Shown here: in pieces, positions 21,418 through 33,699 of the stretch
Position numbering within the stretch: position 1 is the stretch's first letter
Layout of the letters: the number at the start of each line of letters is the position of its first letter
Assembly (NCBI GenBank): GCA_048772705.1
Contig: JBLWGC010000035.1
Location: 372,001-436,000 of the forward strand
Direction of reading: 5' to 3'
DNA from: Leidyana gryllorum EB-2025a
Lineage: Eukaryota > Apicomplexa
Length of the DNA stretch: 64,000 nucleotides
Position numbers and translations under genes: made by a program
Notes under the pieces: model-generated
Database searches by the model: none
What the model was told of the DNA's origin: nothing
What the model saw: only the letters and a program-made list of their open reading frames with translations

Positions 21418-22517
21418 CCTGCCCCTCAGGATTTGCTATCCGTAACGGGTGGGGAGACCTAAAAACAATTGAGCCGTCACTTGAAGTTACAGCTCGGTAG
21501 CTCGACGGAGTCACTGTCCAACAACTCAATCTTCTCGACAGCATCCTACCATTGCAAAGATTAATGTGCCACTGCAGTTCCCCACTCGTTGGAGTCGAAG
21601 ATAGCGTTGCCACACCGCCCTCCGTTGACCACTCAATCGATCTCGCCACGGCCGATAAATCTGACCCACTCTCCTGATAAGAATGTTTGGCCAAACGATA
21701 GCTAGTCTCGCATATTACTCACCTCAGCCAGTATCAACTCTTCCTCGCATTCTGCCGCAGCACCTAGATTGAGTGTCGGATTCCAAGTTTGGGAGGTCAC
21801 TGGTAACTGCTGAACTATCAAGCCTGCTTTGATGAGAGTAGTGCTATCTTCCCTCTGGCGGAAAGTGGTGTCTCCTTTGTTATTGTAAGAGTTCGGTGTG
21901 CCACGGCACAACATCCACACCCCATTCGCGTCGGGGGTTAGAGTCATCAGAGCACAGTTCGTGTTTCTCACACACGCGGAGACCGCGAGGTCGGAAATGG
22001 TCATATCCTATCGCCACTAATCTCAATGGTCTAAACGATGGGCAGTACCGTATCATCTGCTTCGATGCGCACAGAAGGTTCACAATGGGTAGCGACGTTA
22101 TCTAATCGCTGAAATGCTGCTCATTATATAGCGCCCGGCAAAGGCGTACCAAGAAATTCTGGTCCACATCAGCTGAAGGCATACGATAAGAGCTGAGAAG
22201 AATAAGGTCTTCAGAACTCACGCGCTTGTGATATCGCAAGGGCGTCCTCCAATGGCGCATGAGGTCCGGGCAAGAAGACATCCTCAGGCAGGTCTGCTTG
22301 TAGAATACCCTGCTGAGGGAGGGGAGCGAGATGGGGGTTACCAGCCTGTATAGATTCTTACCCCGCTTCGGACGCGACCAACAACTTCAACCACAGCCAC
22401 ACCGGCCGCGAATATTTGACGCATAGCACACGTGTGTGCAGTACGATTCCTCAAGGTTGTTGTTTCCTGATTTGCTCGACAAGTACGGCAATTGCGCTGG
22501 GCAGAGGAAGTCGGCAT
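21404..22517 (-). CDS. Cysteine-containing protein with PAN/apple-like segment
   Basis: Proposed exons on the minus strand: 22517-22362, 22309-22222, 22101-22049, 22007-21723 and 21673-21404, summing to 283 codons; introns are 41-120 nt. Two stops lie directly upstream of the chosen ATG. The N-terminus has CRTC and a hydrophobic run (FAAGVAVVEVVG). The middle has the spacing THCEPS...SACVRNTNCALM...WMLCRG, which resembles PAN/apple modules used in surface adhesion. The C-terminal half has two further cysteines and no known domain. The stop falls 14 nt inside the start of the decayed nucleotidase. The 41-nt intron at 22008-22048 has an unusual GTACTG donor, and the first exon might belong to another gene. 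Confidence 0.5.
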
Positions 22518-22697
22518 TTATCAACAGACGCCGCTTTGGGTTGTGCCGCTTGTCTCGGAACACCTAAGAAGGCCGTTGGTACTCGACGGAGCTGCGGACA
22601 CCGGCTTACCCAATGATTCATATTCGTAAAATGCGCGGGGGGGCGCTCGTTGAACAATCGCGTAAACAGCGTCAATCTGTAGAAAATGGAGGATTCG

Positions 22698-23503
22698 CTA
22701 CGGACGTCTACGCACCAATTGTTGGGTGATGTAAGTGGCACGCGTCCAATGTTGCAGACTCGGGTCGTCAGTGGAATGGGGAAGGTGAGTGAGAGCATCG
22801 ATAACTTCTTTTGTAACAATGAATAGCTGGACGGGCTTATTAGCCTGTTTGTTCGACCATCTGGTGGGAAGTTGATTGAAGAATTGGTGGTCATCTGACA
22901 ACTTACGCCCTTCCAGCATCCTGTTTCGCGCTGACAACCGCCTGTGGTGTGGAATACTCCAAGAGAGCAACACCATCTGATCGTTTCCGTCCTGTAGCCT
23001 CGAAGATATGAATTCCTCGTGGTCCTCCGTAGGTACAGGCTCCATCCCAGATCTCAGCTTCGCTCATCATCTACAGTGCGACATGTATTGACAGTGGAAT
23101 GAGCGGTCTCACCCAGTGGAGGTTAGCTAAGATGACGAAATTCTTCTGACTATATCCACCACCGCTGTCCGCTGGCGGTGGGGGCACCGGGGGAGGTACT
23201 CCCAAGAAAAGTACTTTATCTGAATGCGAGTTCGAAGGAGAAGGAGCAGCTTCAGCAGTTACCTTTGCGATGAAATGCTGGGCGTTTCTTAGTGTCCAAG
23301 GTCACCGTTGAGCGGTCGGGTCCTCGTCGAATAGGCGCCGTTGCGTTTCGTCCTGACATTCCCCCCAGTTGCCCACCAAAGTTATAGCGGTGGTGAGTCA
23401 GCTCCAACTCGAAGTCCATGACCTGTACGTTCGTTTCCTCATCTTCGCTTAAGTCCACCGAAAGACTGTCGGAGCTCTCATCATCAGCAGCTGGAGGGGG
23501 CAT
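22698..23503 (-). CDS. RRM-domain RNA-binding protein (CPSF6/7-like?)
   Basis: Four exons (23503-23263, 23219-23113, 23070-22907, 22860-22698) give 224 residues. An acidic N-terminus (residues 1-~35) precedes a basic stretch, then KVLFLGVPPP and a proline run, then an RNA-recognition motif with KNFVILANLHW as RNP2 and a degenerate RNP1 around RKRSDGVALLEY. The Trp-containing first strand and the placement of the fold recall the pseudo-RRM of CPSF6/CPSF7 (cleavage factor Im), but similarity is too low to name it. It is probably nuclear and acts in mRNA 3'-end formation or splicing (inference). It is divergently transcribed from SLY1, with 32 bp between the two ATGs. Confidence 0.6.
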
Positions 23504-23535
23504 GGGCCGAAAAAACAACACCAAATTTGAGTAAG
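23504..23535. promoter_or_regulatory. 32-bp divergent promoter spacer
   Basis: Only 32 bp separate the ATG of the RRM gene (minus) from the ATG of SLY1 (plus). Both promoters must overlap each other or the neighbouring coding sequence. No TATA box is visible. Confidence 0.6.
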
Positions 23536-25875
23536 ATGGCTCCCGCGACTGATGGAGGGTTGGGTCCATTAGATCTCCTGGAGGCGGCCAGGAAAAGCAT
23601 TTTTGACATGACGAAGGCTCATCGGAACGACTCGGCTATCTGGAAGGTGCTTGTGTATGACAATCGCGGATGCAGCGTTATGGCTCCCTGCATCAAGGTA
23701 ATTCAGATGGGTTGTGTATCCACAGCGTTACATCAAATGGTAGCGTGGTGAATTGCGGCAGCAAGGCATAACATTGGATATGTTGTTATCAAATGCACGA
23801 TCTCAAGTGCCTGGTGTTGGTGCCGTATATCTGGTTCAACCTACCGAGGAGAATCTTAGAGTGATCTGTGACGATATTAAGAAGGGTCTGTATCGCACAT
23901 ACGCAGTCGAATTCATTTCTCCCGTATCTGACAATCTCTTACGATTCTTTGCCTCCCAAGTGGCTGCTATAACACCTGGGGGAGCCAATATTGTGAATCG
24001 TGTTGTGGACCGATTTCTGGATTTTCACGCATTGGCGCCCAATCTATTTAGTCTCGGGTTACCTATGGCCTTCGAAATCTTCCACTCTCCAAACTCCAGC
24101 GACGCTGCAGTGAGTTCGGTTCCTATCACTTCACACACCCACAGTTGATAGATAACAGCGGTAATAAATCGGATGGTTGACGGCCTCCTGTCAGTGATCA
24201 GGACGTTGAATATACGACCCCTCATCAAATGCTCACGCAACTCTTCCAGTATCGCTCGAGCCGTCGCCATGGCCTTAGACGTGAGTGCAAGGACCCCTGT
24301 TGTCTCCAACAAGGCACTTTGTTCTCTTTTAGCAACGGCTGCGTCAGTTTATGGATACCGGATCTGGGACCGGTTCCGAAGCCGCTGAGTGGACCAACGC
24401 TTCGAACTGGGCATCACGGGCTCGACGTACTCTCTTATTGCTCACAGATCGCTCAATGGATTTCCAAGTTATGACCCGGCACACTTGGACTTACCAACCA
24501 CTCATCCATGATGTATTTGGCATAGAGTGAGTTGTTGCACGTTCACTGTTGTATGGCTCTTACTTTGCAGTCTCAACCGCATCAAGCTCCCCTCCACACC
24601 CAAACAAGAGGAGCAGATGATTGATTTGGACCCGTGAGTCAGAAGTGCCATGGCAATGGCCGGTAACCACCCACCTCTCTCTCACAGAGTGGATCCCTTC
24701 TTTGTACAATATGCCGGGATGCAGTACCCTGAGGTGGCCTCTGCGTGTTCTACTCTACTGAAGGAATACAACAAACGAATGGAGGACATACAGAAGGGAG
24801 GTAATGTATGGGGAGATATGGAAGCTGACGGATTGACTCGGAACGTTTCTCGTGCTCTGGAGGCGGCTCCCGAGATGATCAAGAAAAAACAGTAAGTCGA
24901 CGGGACGAGTATCTCGCCAAGATATGCTCGGTGAACAGCTCGTTGGATATGCACACGACGCTCGCTACAAGGCTTCTTGATGTCATCAACGAACGAGATT
25001 TAGCCAAGTTCTTTGAGACCGAAGTCCAAATTGTGGAGTCAGGCTTCCCGGGTTCCAAACAGAATCTGTACTCTCAGATTGAAAAGATGATGATTTCTGG
25101 GCCAGGCACCCAGATGGATAAACTCCGTCTCCTGCTCACTCTTCACTTATCGCAAGGTAGGGGCTGAGACGTGAATTCTGACCCAAAGACTCTTGGCAGC
25201 TGGACAAGGCTCGGCAGCTGAGATCAACAAAATGGCCGCTATGCTCCAACAGAAGTCTCCCAACCCTGTCGCTGGTCCTCTGCCCGACGCCCTCAAATTC
25301 CTTCGTCATTTTGAGACAATGTCTTCCCTGGGCAGAGAGGGGGCGAGTATGGGTGCCACCGTGGCGGCAGCTCACCCCGGCGCCCCCGGCGGCGCCCGAG
25401 ACGGCTGGGGATCCATGATGGATCGGAGTCGAGGACTGGTACAGAACATGATGCATCTCTTCCCACTGATTCCGATCAAACATGAGTGCAAATTGGTCAA
25501 GTTGGTCGAACAGCAACTCGACAATACGGTCCCTCAACCCGACCCACTGATGACATTGGATCCTTTCGTGAGTGTGACAGTCTTCTCCGTCCGTCACAGT
25601 GTGCTGTTTGTCGCAGAATGTTGGTTCTCCGGCCGAGGGACCAAATACCACCTGGCGGAATTGTATTGTGTTTATGGTTGGGGGAGGCACTTACGTTGAA
25701 AGCAATGCTCTCACTGACTTATGTGCTAAGACTGATCGGCGGGTAGGTCACGTGCATATCTCGATTTGGCAAATTAGGTCTTTTTGACTGGCTGTAGATA
25801 ATATATGGATCTACTCATCTCTATCGTCCCGAGGACATGGTAGACCAGTGGGAACGGTTGGGCAGAGCACTGTAA
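23536..25875 (+). CDS. SLY1: SLY1, Sec1/Munc18-family protein of ER-Golgi traffic
   Basis: Ten exons (23536-23697, 23744-24109, 24152-24280, 24333-24526, 24571-24633, 24688-24891, 24939-25156, 25200-25567, 25617-25742, 25798-25875) sum to 635 residues, the normal length for the family. It matches SLY1/SCFD1 along its length: WKVLVYDNRG near the start, LVQPTEENLRVI, then LLLTDRSMDF and HTWTYQPLIHDVFGI in the domain-2 core, and FMVGGGTYVE near the end. SLY1 binds the syntaxin-5/Sed5 N-terminus and promotes SNARE assembly for ER-to-Golgi fusion. The intron ending at 24151 is set by the need to skip an in-frame TAG. The stop lies 41 bp from the stop of the convergent myosin gene. Confidence 0.95.
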
Positions 25876-25916
25876 TAGGGAATGGTTTTGGTGAAAACTG
25901 ACAACTGTGAGGCAAA

Positions 25917-28900
25917 TCACGCAGCACTGCTCTGCTCGACTGACGGGGAAGCGGTCTGTTGCAGGTGCTTATAAGTCACTCTACGCCACAGCTGCACCAA
26001 TCCTGCGACATCAGCAGATGCCAATATCGTAGCAGGATGGTTTACATCCACCGCCAGTACTCCGTGCTCGTGCCCGCGCAGATCCTGAGCGGCGACGTAG
26101 TCTGCATCGCCCATTGCTGGTCTACTGAACACCTTGATCTACAATGGGAGATGGAACGGTCGTTCAGTTACTTGTCACCTCACCTTGCTATCTTCCGAAC
26201 CGGACACCAACCAAAGTTGATCCTCTCTTGGTACGATTCGCGACATGAGGGGTACACAAGTGTGTTGAATCTGGTGGGTGGTGGTGGTGGTGGTAAATTG
26301 AATGTGAGGGTGGCTGTACGCACCTTTAGTCTTTGCTTGACGCTGAGTTGGCGGATGGCAACGCTCGACAGACTGTATTGACACTTAACGATAGCAATCG
26401 TTTGATCGCAATAGTTCACAATCACAGTGGGTTGGCTTCCTGGGCAGAAAGTGACGCAAGTGACGGCAGCTTGATTCTGAAAGGCAAAGAGAGTGATTGG
26501 TGAGGAAGTCAAAGACGAACTTACGGCGCCTGTCAAGTGAAGTTTTGTTACGAATTGGAGCCGGTTGTTTTCAGCCACCTCATACGCTTCGACTGAGCCG
26601 TCTTTAGTTCCGGCAATCAGATTCAGACCTGATGTGTCGAAACAGATGGCTCGAATCTCGGCGTCGACTCTGATGCGTTGCACCACATTCCCCTCGTGTG
26701 AGTCGACAACTCGCACAACTTGCTTTTGGTTTGATGTGAGGAATAATCTAGGATCTGTGGGGAGATATGCTGCCACCAAGATGGGAACAGAGTCAGAGAA
26801 AATCTTGGACAGATAGCCTTGTTGCAAATCCCAGAATCGTACAGTGGAATCGATAGAAGTGGATGCGAGATGCATTCCATCGTGAGTAAAGAACAAAGAG
26901 GTCACAGCTTTAGAATGCCCCTCGAACACTTTCCACTTTTCGACGGGTTCTGTCGGCGGACGCCACCATTCCGAGGTCTCTTTGTCATTCGGTGAGATTG
27001 AAGGTCTGCGTTGGTCGCCATTATTGGCCAACTCTTTGGTGAGGAGTTCCCTGTCTTCAGGAGTTAACCGGATTTTGTAGGTCAAGATGACCCCGGCCTT
27101 TGTGGCGACGGCCAGTAAGTGGAATTCTCGATCTATCGTGGGCTTGGCAAACTTGATACAGGTAACGGCAGTCTTCACGGGCAATGTCATTGTCTGCCAT
27201 CTCGTGATCTCTCCATGTAATTTCGCTTTCTCTTTGTCGCGACTCTCATTCAGCAAAGTCTCATTTCCTTGGAGACTCTCAGCCAGCAGTTCGGCGACAG
27301 GTGGCGTAGAAGTCCGTCCACTTCGTCCACCCCGCCCCAAAGTGCGCTTTGCTCCAACTCCCCATATGTTGGAGAGCCCTTGCATTAACATCTCGTTTAA
27401 GGTTCCAGCTTGGGTCTTCTGCTGTGGGGACTGAAGAAAAGCAAGTCATACCAAAGGACCGCGACGAGACAGGTGCATAACCATAACAGAAACACGAGGG
27501 ACGCTCTTCATCTATCACACAGCACCGAGGACACAAGTGAGGCAGGGGGACGGCGGCTGGGGTGCAGGACGCACAAATAAATGCCGGAGACGGCTGACAC
27601 TCCACACCACTTCCACCACTCCATGGGCTGTAATAACCAAATCTCGCCTCCGCGCCTCCACAAGCCGCTGCCGAAACCCAACGAGAGCCCGAACAATGAT
27701 CGGTAATAGGATACTCGCTTGGAGAGACGGCAGCAGATCGTTGTCGCAGACATCTATGAAAGATAGCAGAGCGGCAGATGCAGTGTCCATAGCTAGAAAT
27801 CGTCTTCATACTCCGACTCGACGGACAATCGTAGTGCCACTGCCGCTCAGTGGAGGGGGAAGACCAACATTGACAATAAGGAGGAGAAAGCGGCGGTGGA
27901 ATCATAACATTGTACGGCGAGGGAGTCACAGGCATTCCAATAACGATATTTCCCGACTGTAGAGGGGTGTGAAATCTCTCCTCAGGCGGCGGCGGCGGTG
28001 TGCGAACCTCTTCTTGAGCAGAGGCTCGGTGAGCCTCATACGAGTAAAAAGGAGAAGGAGGGACAAATGAAGGGGGGGAAGCGCTATCAAAGGGGGCGCT
28101 TGCACAATCGGGACTCGCCGCCGAGGGCAATTCTCCATAAGGGGACACCACAAAATCCTGTTCTGTTACAAATACCTTTTGCTTTTGATTGGCAATCGCT
28201 GAGGGATTTCCTCGTAACGAACACACCTCTTGATAGGTCAGATCTCGAGCGGCTCGAACATCACTCGCCCACACGGCAGGCACACTCTCAAAGTCTTCAG
28301 GCGTTAAGAGCGTCAGTCCAGCTCTGGCCACTTTGCGTAGTGCCACAGGATTGTAAGCCAGACGTAGCCACTCCGATGGCCCTTCTGCACTCGGAGTACT
28401 TCTGGCAGAGGTGGGCGTTTGTTGGTCCAGTAAAACAATTAAGCGTCGGCAGTCTGGCGAAACCTGCGAGACGGAGACGGGAGAAGAAAGTTGTAATGTG
28501 AAGCCGAATCTATAAGGCACTTACCTTTGACCATAGGGGATTCTTGATCGCCCAGTCATCTAACTGATTCAGCTGGGAGCAGCAAAGACACAGTCCCACA
28601 AATCTGGAAGGGGTGGCAAATGACCGATCGATGAGAGGGTGGCAGCTCACCGGAAGTGGTTCGTGACCCGTTTTTGGTCAGGTAAGGGTAGATCGTCCAA
28701 TTCAGAGGAATTGAGGACAGAGACGCTCAGAGGAATTTCCTGTCCTGGCAATTGGAATGAGATTTCACGTTGTTTTAACCATCCTTGTTCATTGGTCGCT
28801 CGGCTGGTGAGTGGTTCGAAAGGACCTTCATGCTTGGTAAGTCGACGAACTATAGAATTGAGAATATGGTCAGCTTCACCAACCAATAGAATGTCGCCTC

Positions 28901-31900
28901 TAAGGTGTGCGCCTTTGAGAACATCGCTTCCCGGCTCTGGAGTCGGAGAAACAATCTGAAGCAAGGCTGCAACTAGGCAGTTAGGATCTGGGTGAAGGAT
29001 GGCCTGGAAGTCTTCTTCGGCTTGATGTCGCAGTTGCTTCTGTGTTGCAATGTCCAACAGATGCCCATCGATTGTTTGCAGCAAAGTCGCCTCCTTGGCG
29101 CGCAAACGATCAATCTCCCTCTGCAGCTCTTCCACTACTCTTGATGGGGGACCAGCTCGCTCGTCCGGGATAGCAGCCGCAGAATCCGTCGCCACGACAC
29201 CCACCCGCAGGAGATTAGTGGATACATCATCACCTGAATCAACCACTGCCCTGCCAGTTACACTTGCTTGAGTGGTGCTCACTGGCCGTTCCGCACACGT
29301 TGTATCATTCTCTCCGTCGTCCACCACAACAGTTCCGGGTGGAGGCTCTTGCGTTTCCGGCGTGATCTGGCGAGACTTGCTCGGTGTGGTGTCGTCTTCC
29401 GCAGCCGGCGTGCCTCTGCCATCCAGTTCGGGCCCGCAGCTGCTCGCGGTGGTCACCAGAGGCGCCATTTGCGTGGAAGTGGAAGGCGCCTGAATGACCA
29501 GCGGAATGTCGCACATACTGTCGGAAGTGGACACGGCGAGCATTTGATATCCTCCGGTCCTAACAGGAGTGTCGTCCTCCTCTGCAACAAGAGTAGGAGC
29601 AACAAAGGATCCAGTGTCATAGCGATTGGCAGCAGCATCGACTGCATTCCCAGAGGGACTGACCGGCGACGGCGGACTAACGGGGAAGACATCGCGACCT
29701 GGGTGAGAAGTCACAAAGACATCGTGATCAACACCGACGGTCTGAAGCTCGTCTCCAGCATGGACAGCTGCACTCATCTCGGCGTTGACCGCCTGACCAT
29801 CACTGACTGATGATACAGTAGTGACAGTAGGAGGATTCCGAGCGATCTGGAGCAGAAGCGCAGACTTCTCGGATTCCCATCGTTCCCGTGCTTCTCTAAT
29901 CTCGGCCTCGATGGTCTCACGTTCGGACAAGAGGATACTCTTCTCATTCTCCAGACGAGTGGCGGTCTCCTGTTGCAACTCAATCTGCTGAGTGCGTTCC
30001 TCAAGCTCTCTCGTCCGTTCCTCGAGGTCACGACTCTGTTGCTCCATCGTTGTGCGTGTCTCCTCCAACTCTCGCTTCGCCTCCTCGAAGAGTGCTTTCG
30101 TTTCCTCCAGTTCTCTGCGGGCGCTCTCCAACTCGGCGTTGGACCGTGCGGACTCCTTGAGATCATTGATCGAAGTCTGCAGAGTAGCCACAGTCTCGCG
30201 CTCAGTATCCAAAGCGGTCTTAGTGGACTCCAACTCGTTCCGAAGGGCGAGAAATTCCTCCTGCAGCGAAGCGAGCTTGTCGGTGAGAGCTTGCTTCTCG
30301 GCCTGCAGGTTGGAAGCATCCTTTGCCTTGATCTTGAGCTTTCGTAGTTGGCGGATGGCTTGGCGTTGGCGCCACCGTAGCTGTGTACGGATGATTCTGC
30401 GGCGGGTCTGAAGGTACGACCGACGCTGCCTGGCCATTCTCCAAGCGGTCTGTACTTTGGTAGCTGCCCGATGCAGTTTGAGATTCCGCACATAGCGCTG
30501 TGTGATCCAGCGTCGCACACATTTCTGGATGTGTAGAATGCTTGACCGTTTACGCTGCATCCGATGGAGGGCCGCTGCACGTCTAACACATCGCGTGATA
30601 CGTCTCGCGGCTCGGTCCTCCCGCCTTCTACAAAGCTCCCTTTTGGCAAGCCACATCCTGACCTTTCGCTGTATGTAACGCGAGGCGTACTGCTTGCGGA
30701 GGTAAAGATCGCGTTCCATGAACATACGCCAGGCAGCTTGCATCATGACGGCGTACTTGTGACGCAGTATGGTCCGCTGGCTGGACAGAATCTCATACGC
30801 CTCGTGTCTGTGCCGAACATATTTATCAGGTGTGAAGTGTCGTAACCCACTTTAAGAAGACCTTCGTCTCACCCACAGCCCAAGCGAACTTGCTGCCGTG
30901 TTTTGGCGGAGGAATCTTGTAATCCTGGTTCACAATCTCCATGAAGCGTTGGACCCGTTCCCGACTGTTCTGCAGGCTCTCGACCTCCTTGGCTCGACCC
31001 TATTGGAAACAAAGACCACACTTTCGGAAGTATTAACGCAGACGGAGGGGATCGAATTGAGTGGACCCCTCGTTGTTTTGCTATAGACCTTCACTTACCA
31101 AGGGAAGGAGGAGTGATCGGTACTCCAAGAAGAAGGACGAGTGCTCGTCTCGGACAGGGTAACCTGCACGACTGACTTGGACCGCCTGCAAGACACCAGC
31201 GTATCGCAGCTGTTCCGCGACTGATTTTCGGTGGAAAATGTCGGGTTTGTTGCGAGGGTTGGGTTTGACGCAGCGGATGAAGTGCGGAGACGTTTGTCGC
31301 ACAGTGTTCATCAACGAGTCAAGTTGAGAACGGAATTCAAGTGATACCGAAGGCTTCTCTCGTTTCCTGTCAGAGGAGATGTATCTGTGCCGAAGACACT
31401 CACTGTTGACTCACTTTTTCGGATCGGCTGTGGCGCCGTGACGAATCATGAATTTGGTGAACAGATCGGCAACAAACGGCTTGCGTGAAGCTTGGATGGC
31501 CTCAATGACATCCGCGTGCAGCTCGTCTCTGTTCTTATCCATCCAGTTGGTGACGCAGTAGTTGACACTACCGGCGAAGTGGTTGATGCTGAACCATTCT
31601 GGTTTGGTCTTGAAGTAGGCAAAGCGAGGATGACGCTCATACACACGCTTCATTCGCTCGACGAAATTCTTCTCTGAACCCTTTGGCATTTTGCACTCGT
31701 CATCCAACATAGCCAGGATGCTGTCACGACCAGCGCTGATGAGCTTCAGGCAGTCTTCGTTGTCCGGGAAGTCCAAAGGATCCCAGGTAATGCCCTCCTG
31801 CTTGTACAGTTTCTCCTCACACTCGAAGATGAAGTGATTGAAGAAGTGCTGTAACCTTTCGTTGGTGTAGTTGATACACAATTGCTCGAAGGAGTTCAAA

Positions 31901-33633
31901 TCGAAACACTCGAAACCGAATATATCCAGAACGCCACAAGAGGCGTCAGGTTTCTCGCCAAATCCAATGTGTGCATTAGTCTCAGATACGATCAGCTTGA
32001 ACAGGCAACCATATAGTGCACGAGCCATTGCTTCTCGGACATCCTCAGCTTGACTCACGGTCAAATTCTTCCGTATGCTGTCCGTTTTTGTTCTAAGTAC
32101 CTTCATTGTGCACGCGAATATCAACTCATCCTGAGTGATCCCGAGGAATTCAGCACATCGTTCGGCATACTTCCCCTTGATGGTCGCCTCAGACAAGCAA
32201 GAAGCTTCACTGTTGCCCTCCGGCTCCGAGAACTGCAGATTACCCATCAAGAGGATCGCAGCAGTGGTCAGCCAGATTGATATCTGTGTGTCCGGGGATA
32301 AACCCACAGTCTGCATAGCCACTGCGGTGCGCACAAACTCGACAACATCATCAACACCCTTCAACGTGTTACAACCGGAACAGTCAATGTACCTGAGCAG
32401 CACCAATGAAAGATCGCCGCCAACCCTTCGCTCACCTCAGGCCTCTTAGTCCCGATAAATTAGGAAATTGTAATCGCACTTCATCTGTAATCTCAACCCC
32501 AAGACGCTTCCCGAGCTCTGCGTCCATCACCAACTCGTTGTTCTCATTCAACCAGCCAGTACTGTCACCAAAGCACGATAACTGATAGAAGGCGTGGTAA
32601 TTTCGCTCGTTCGCCAACTGACGACAAACACGAACAGTCTCTAGCAGATAAGTCTGGATACTCGCGCCAACCAGCCGACCCCGCAATCCATCGATACCGT
32701 CAGTCCGACGTTCCAGAGCGAAAGCCATTTCAATGAACTTTCCAAATCGTGAAGAGTTGTCATTTCTCAGCGTTCTGGAGACAGAGAAGCATTGCTTGAG
32801 CCGCAGACAGTCTGGAATACCTACTTGGCGTTTCCGAAGGCTTCCAGTAGAGGGTTCGACTGCAAAACTTGGTTCTCGATGGGAGATCGCTTGGAGAGGT
32901 CGCGAGTACCAGCCATTGCCAGAAGCTTCATGACAAACTTGGTGGACTCTGTCTTTCCAGCACCAGATTCTCCCGAAATAAGGATAGTCTGTGTAGGTTT
33001 AGATGATGAGTGAGTCGTCTGCCGTGGAGTACCAACCTGATTCTGAGAGGTGTGACACAGTCCACGGAAGGCGTCCATGGCAGTGCTAAATACATGGGGC
33101 TTCTTGTTTATGGTGTAGAGCTCCTTGGCCCCAGCCTCGATGAAATACTTCAAAGTCTGTGGAGAGCGGGAGAAAATGAGCGTCGAGTCTCATCAAATTG
33201 AGTGTCAACGGAAACTCAAGTTTGGAGGAACTTACTGCTTCGTCATAGAGCCCTTTGATGGTTTTGAACGGGTTAACGGCTATAAGGATGGGTCCAGTGA
33301 AGGTGTAGATGCGGTCGTCCTCGAACCGGTCATTGAGGGAGTGGAGGAGTGCAGCTTCGTGGAGGTGGGTGAGCTGGGTGAGGTCATCGAGTTGAGCAAT
33401 GCCGTGCGACGTCATGTGTTCCTCATTTCTGTAGAGCGTGTCCAATGCACCTCGCGTCGTCAGACATACCGTAAGTGGTAGACTTGTGAGAGTTTGCCTT
33501 CTACATCGTCTTTATCGTGTCGTATAATGACGTCATTCCCCTCCACGCGAACAACAGTCGCCTTCTGCCAGACCTCATCCTTGTCTGGAACCCAGATCTT
33601 GGCGCCCAGCGCAAGTGTAGGAGCAGCTGCCAT
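25917..33633 (-). CDS. MyoF-type myosin with C-terminal WD40 propeller
   Basis: Exons from 33633: 33470, 33428-33236, 33156-33037, 32988-32825, 32774-32436, 32392-31415, 31366-31099, 30999-30851, 30807-28651, 28603-28525, 28463 to about 27900, then 27430-26525, 26476-26324, 26270-26184 and 26138-25917. In order: SH3-like N-domain ([20 protein letters not shown]), motor with P-loop [11 protein letters not shown] and relay [16 protein letters not shown], actin-site [11 protein letters not shown], about five to six IQ motifs, a Glu-rich coiled coil, a disordered linker, then WD40 repeats ([20 protein letters not shown]...). The propeller resembles WDR13. In Toxoplasma, MyoF moves dense granules and maintains the apicoplast and Golgi. 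The linker exon between ~27900 and 27431 is unresolved; a separate WD40 gene starting at the ATG at 27391 is the alternative. Confidence 0.85.
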
Positions 33634-33699
33634 GGCCGCAATGTGAACCTGCGTGGAGCCAAAAGGTGCCAGCAGGATTTCAAAATTTATCAGGGAAGT
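33634..33699. promoter_or_regulatory. 66-bp divergent promoter spacer
   Basis: Separates the myosin ATG (minus) from the nucleoporin ATG (plus). No recognisable element. Confidence 0.5.

Noticed and set aside
27537-27962. Plus-strand Arg-rich frame opposite the myosin linker
   Set aside because: Composition is typical of an antisense shadow, with no known domain.
29268-29810. Plus-strand frame opposite the myosin tail
   Set aside because: Shadow of the coiled-coil and linker coding sequence.
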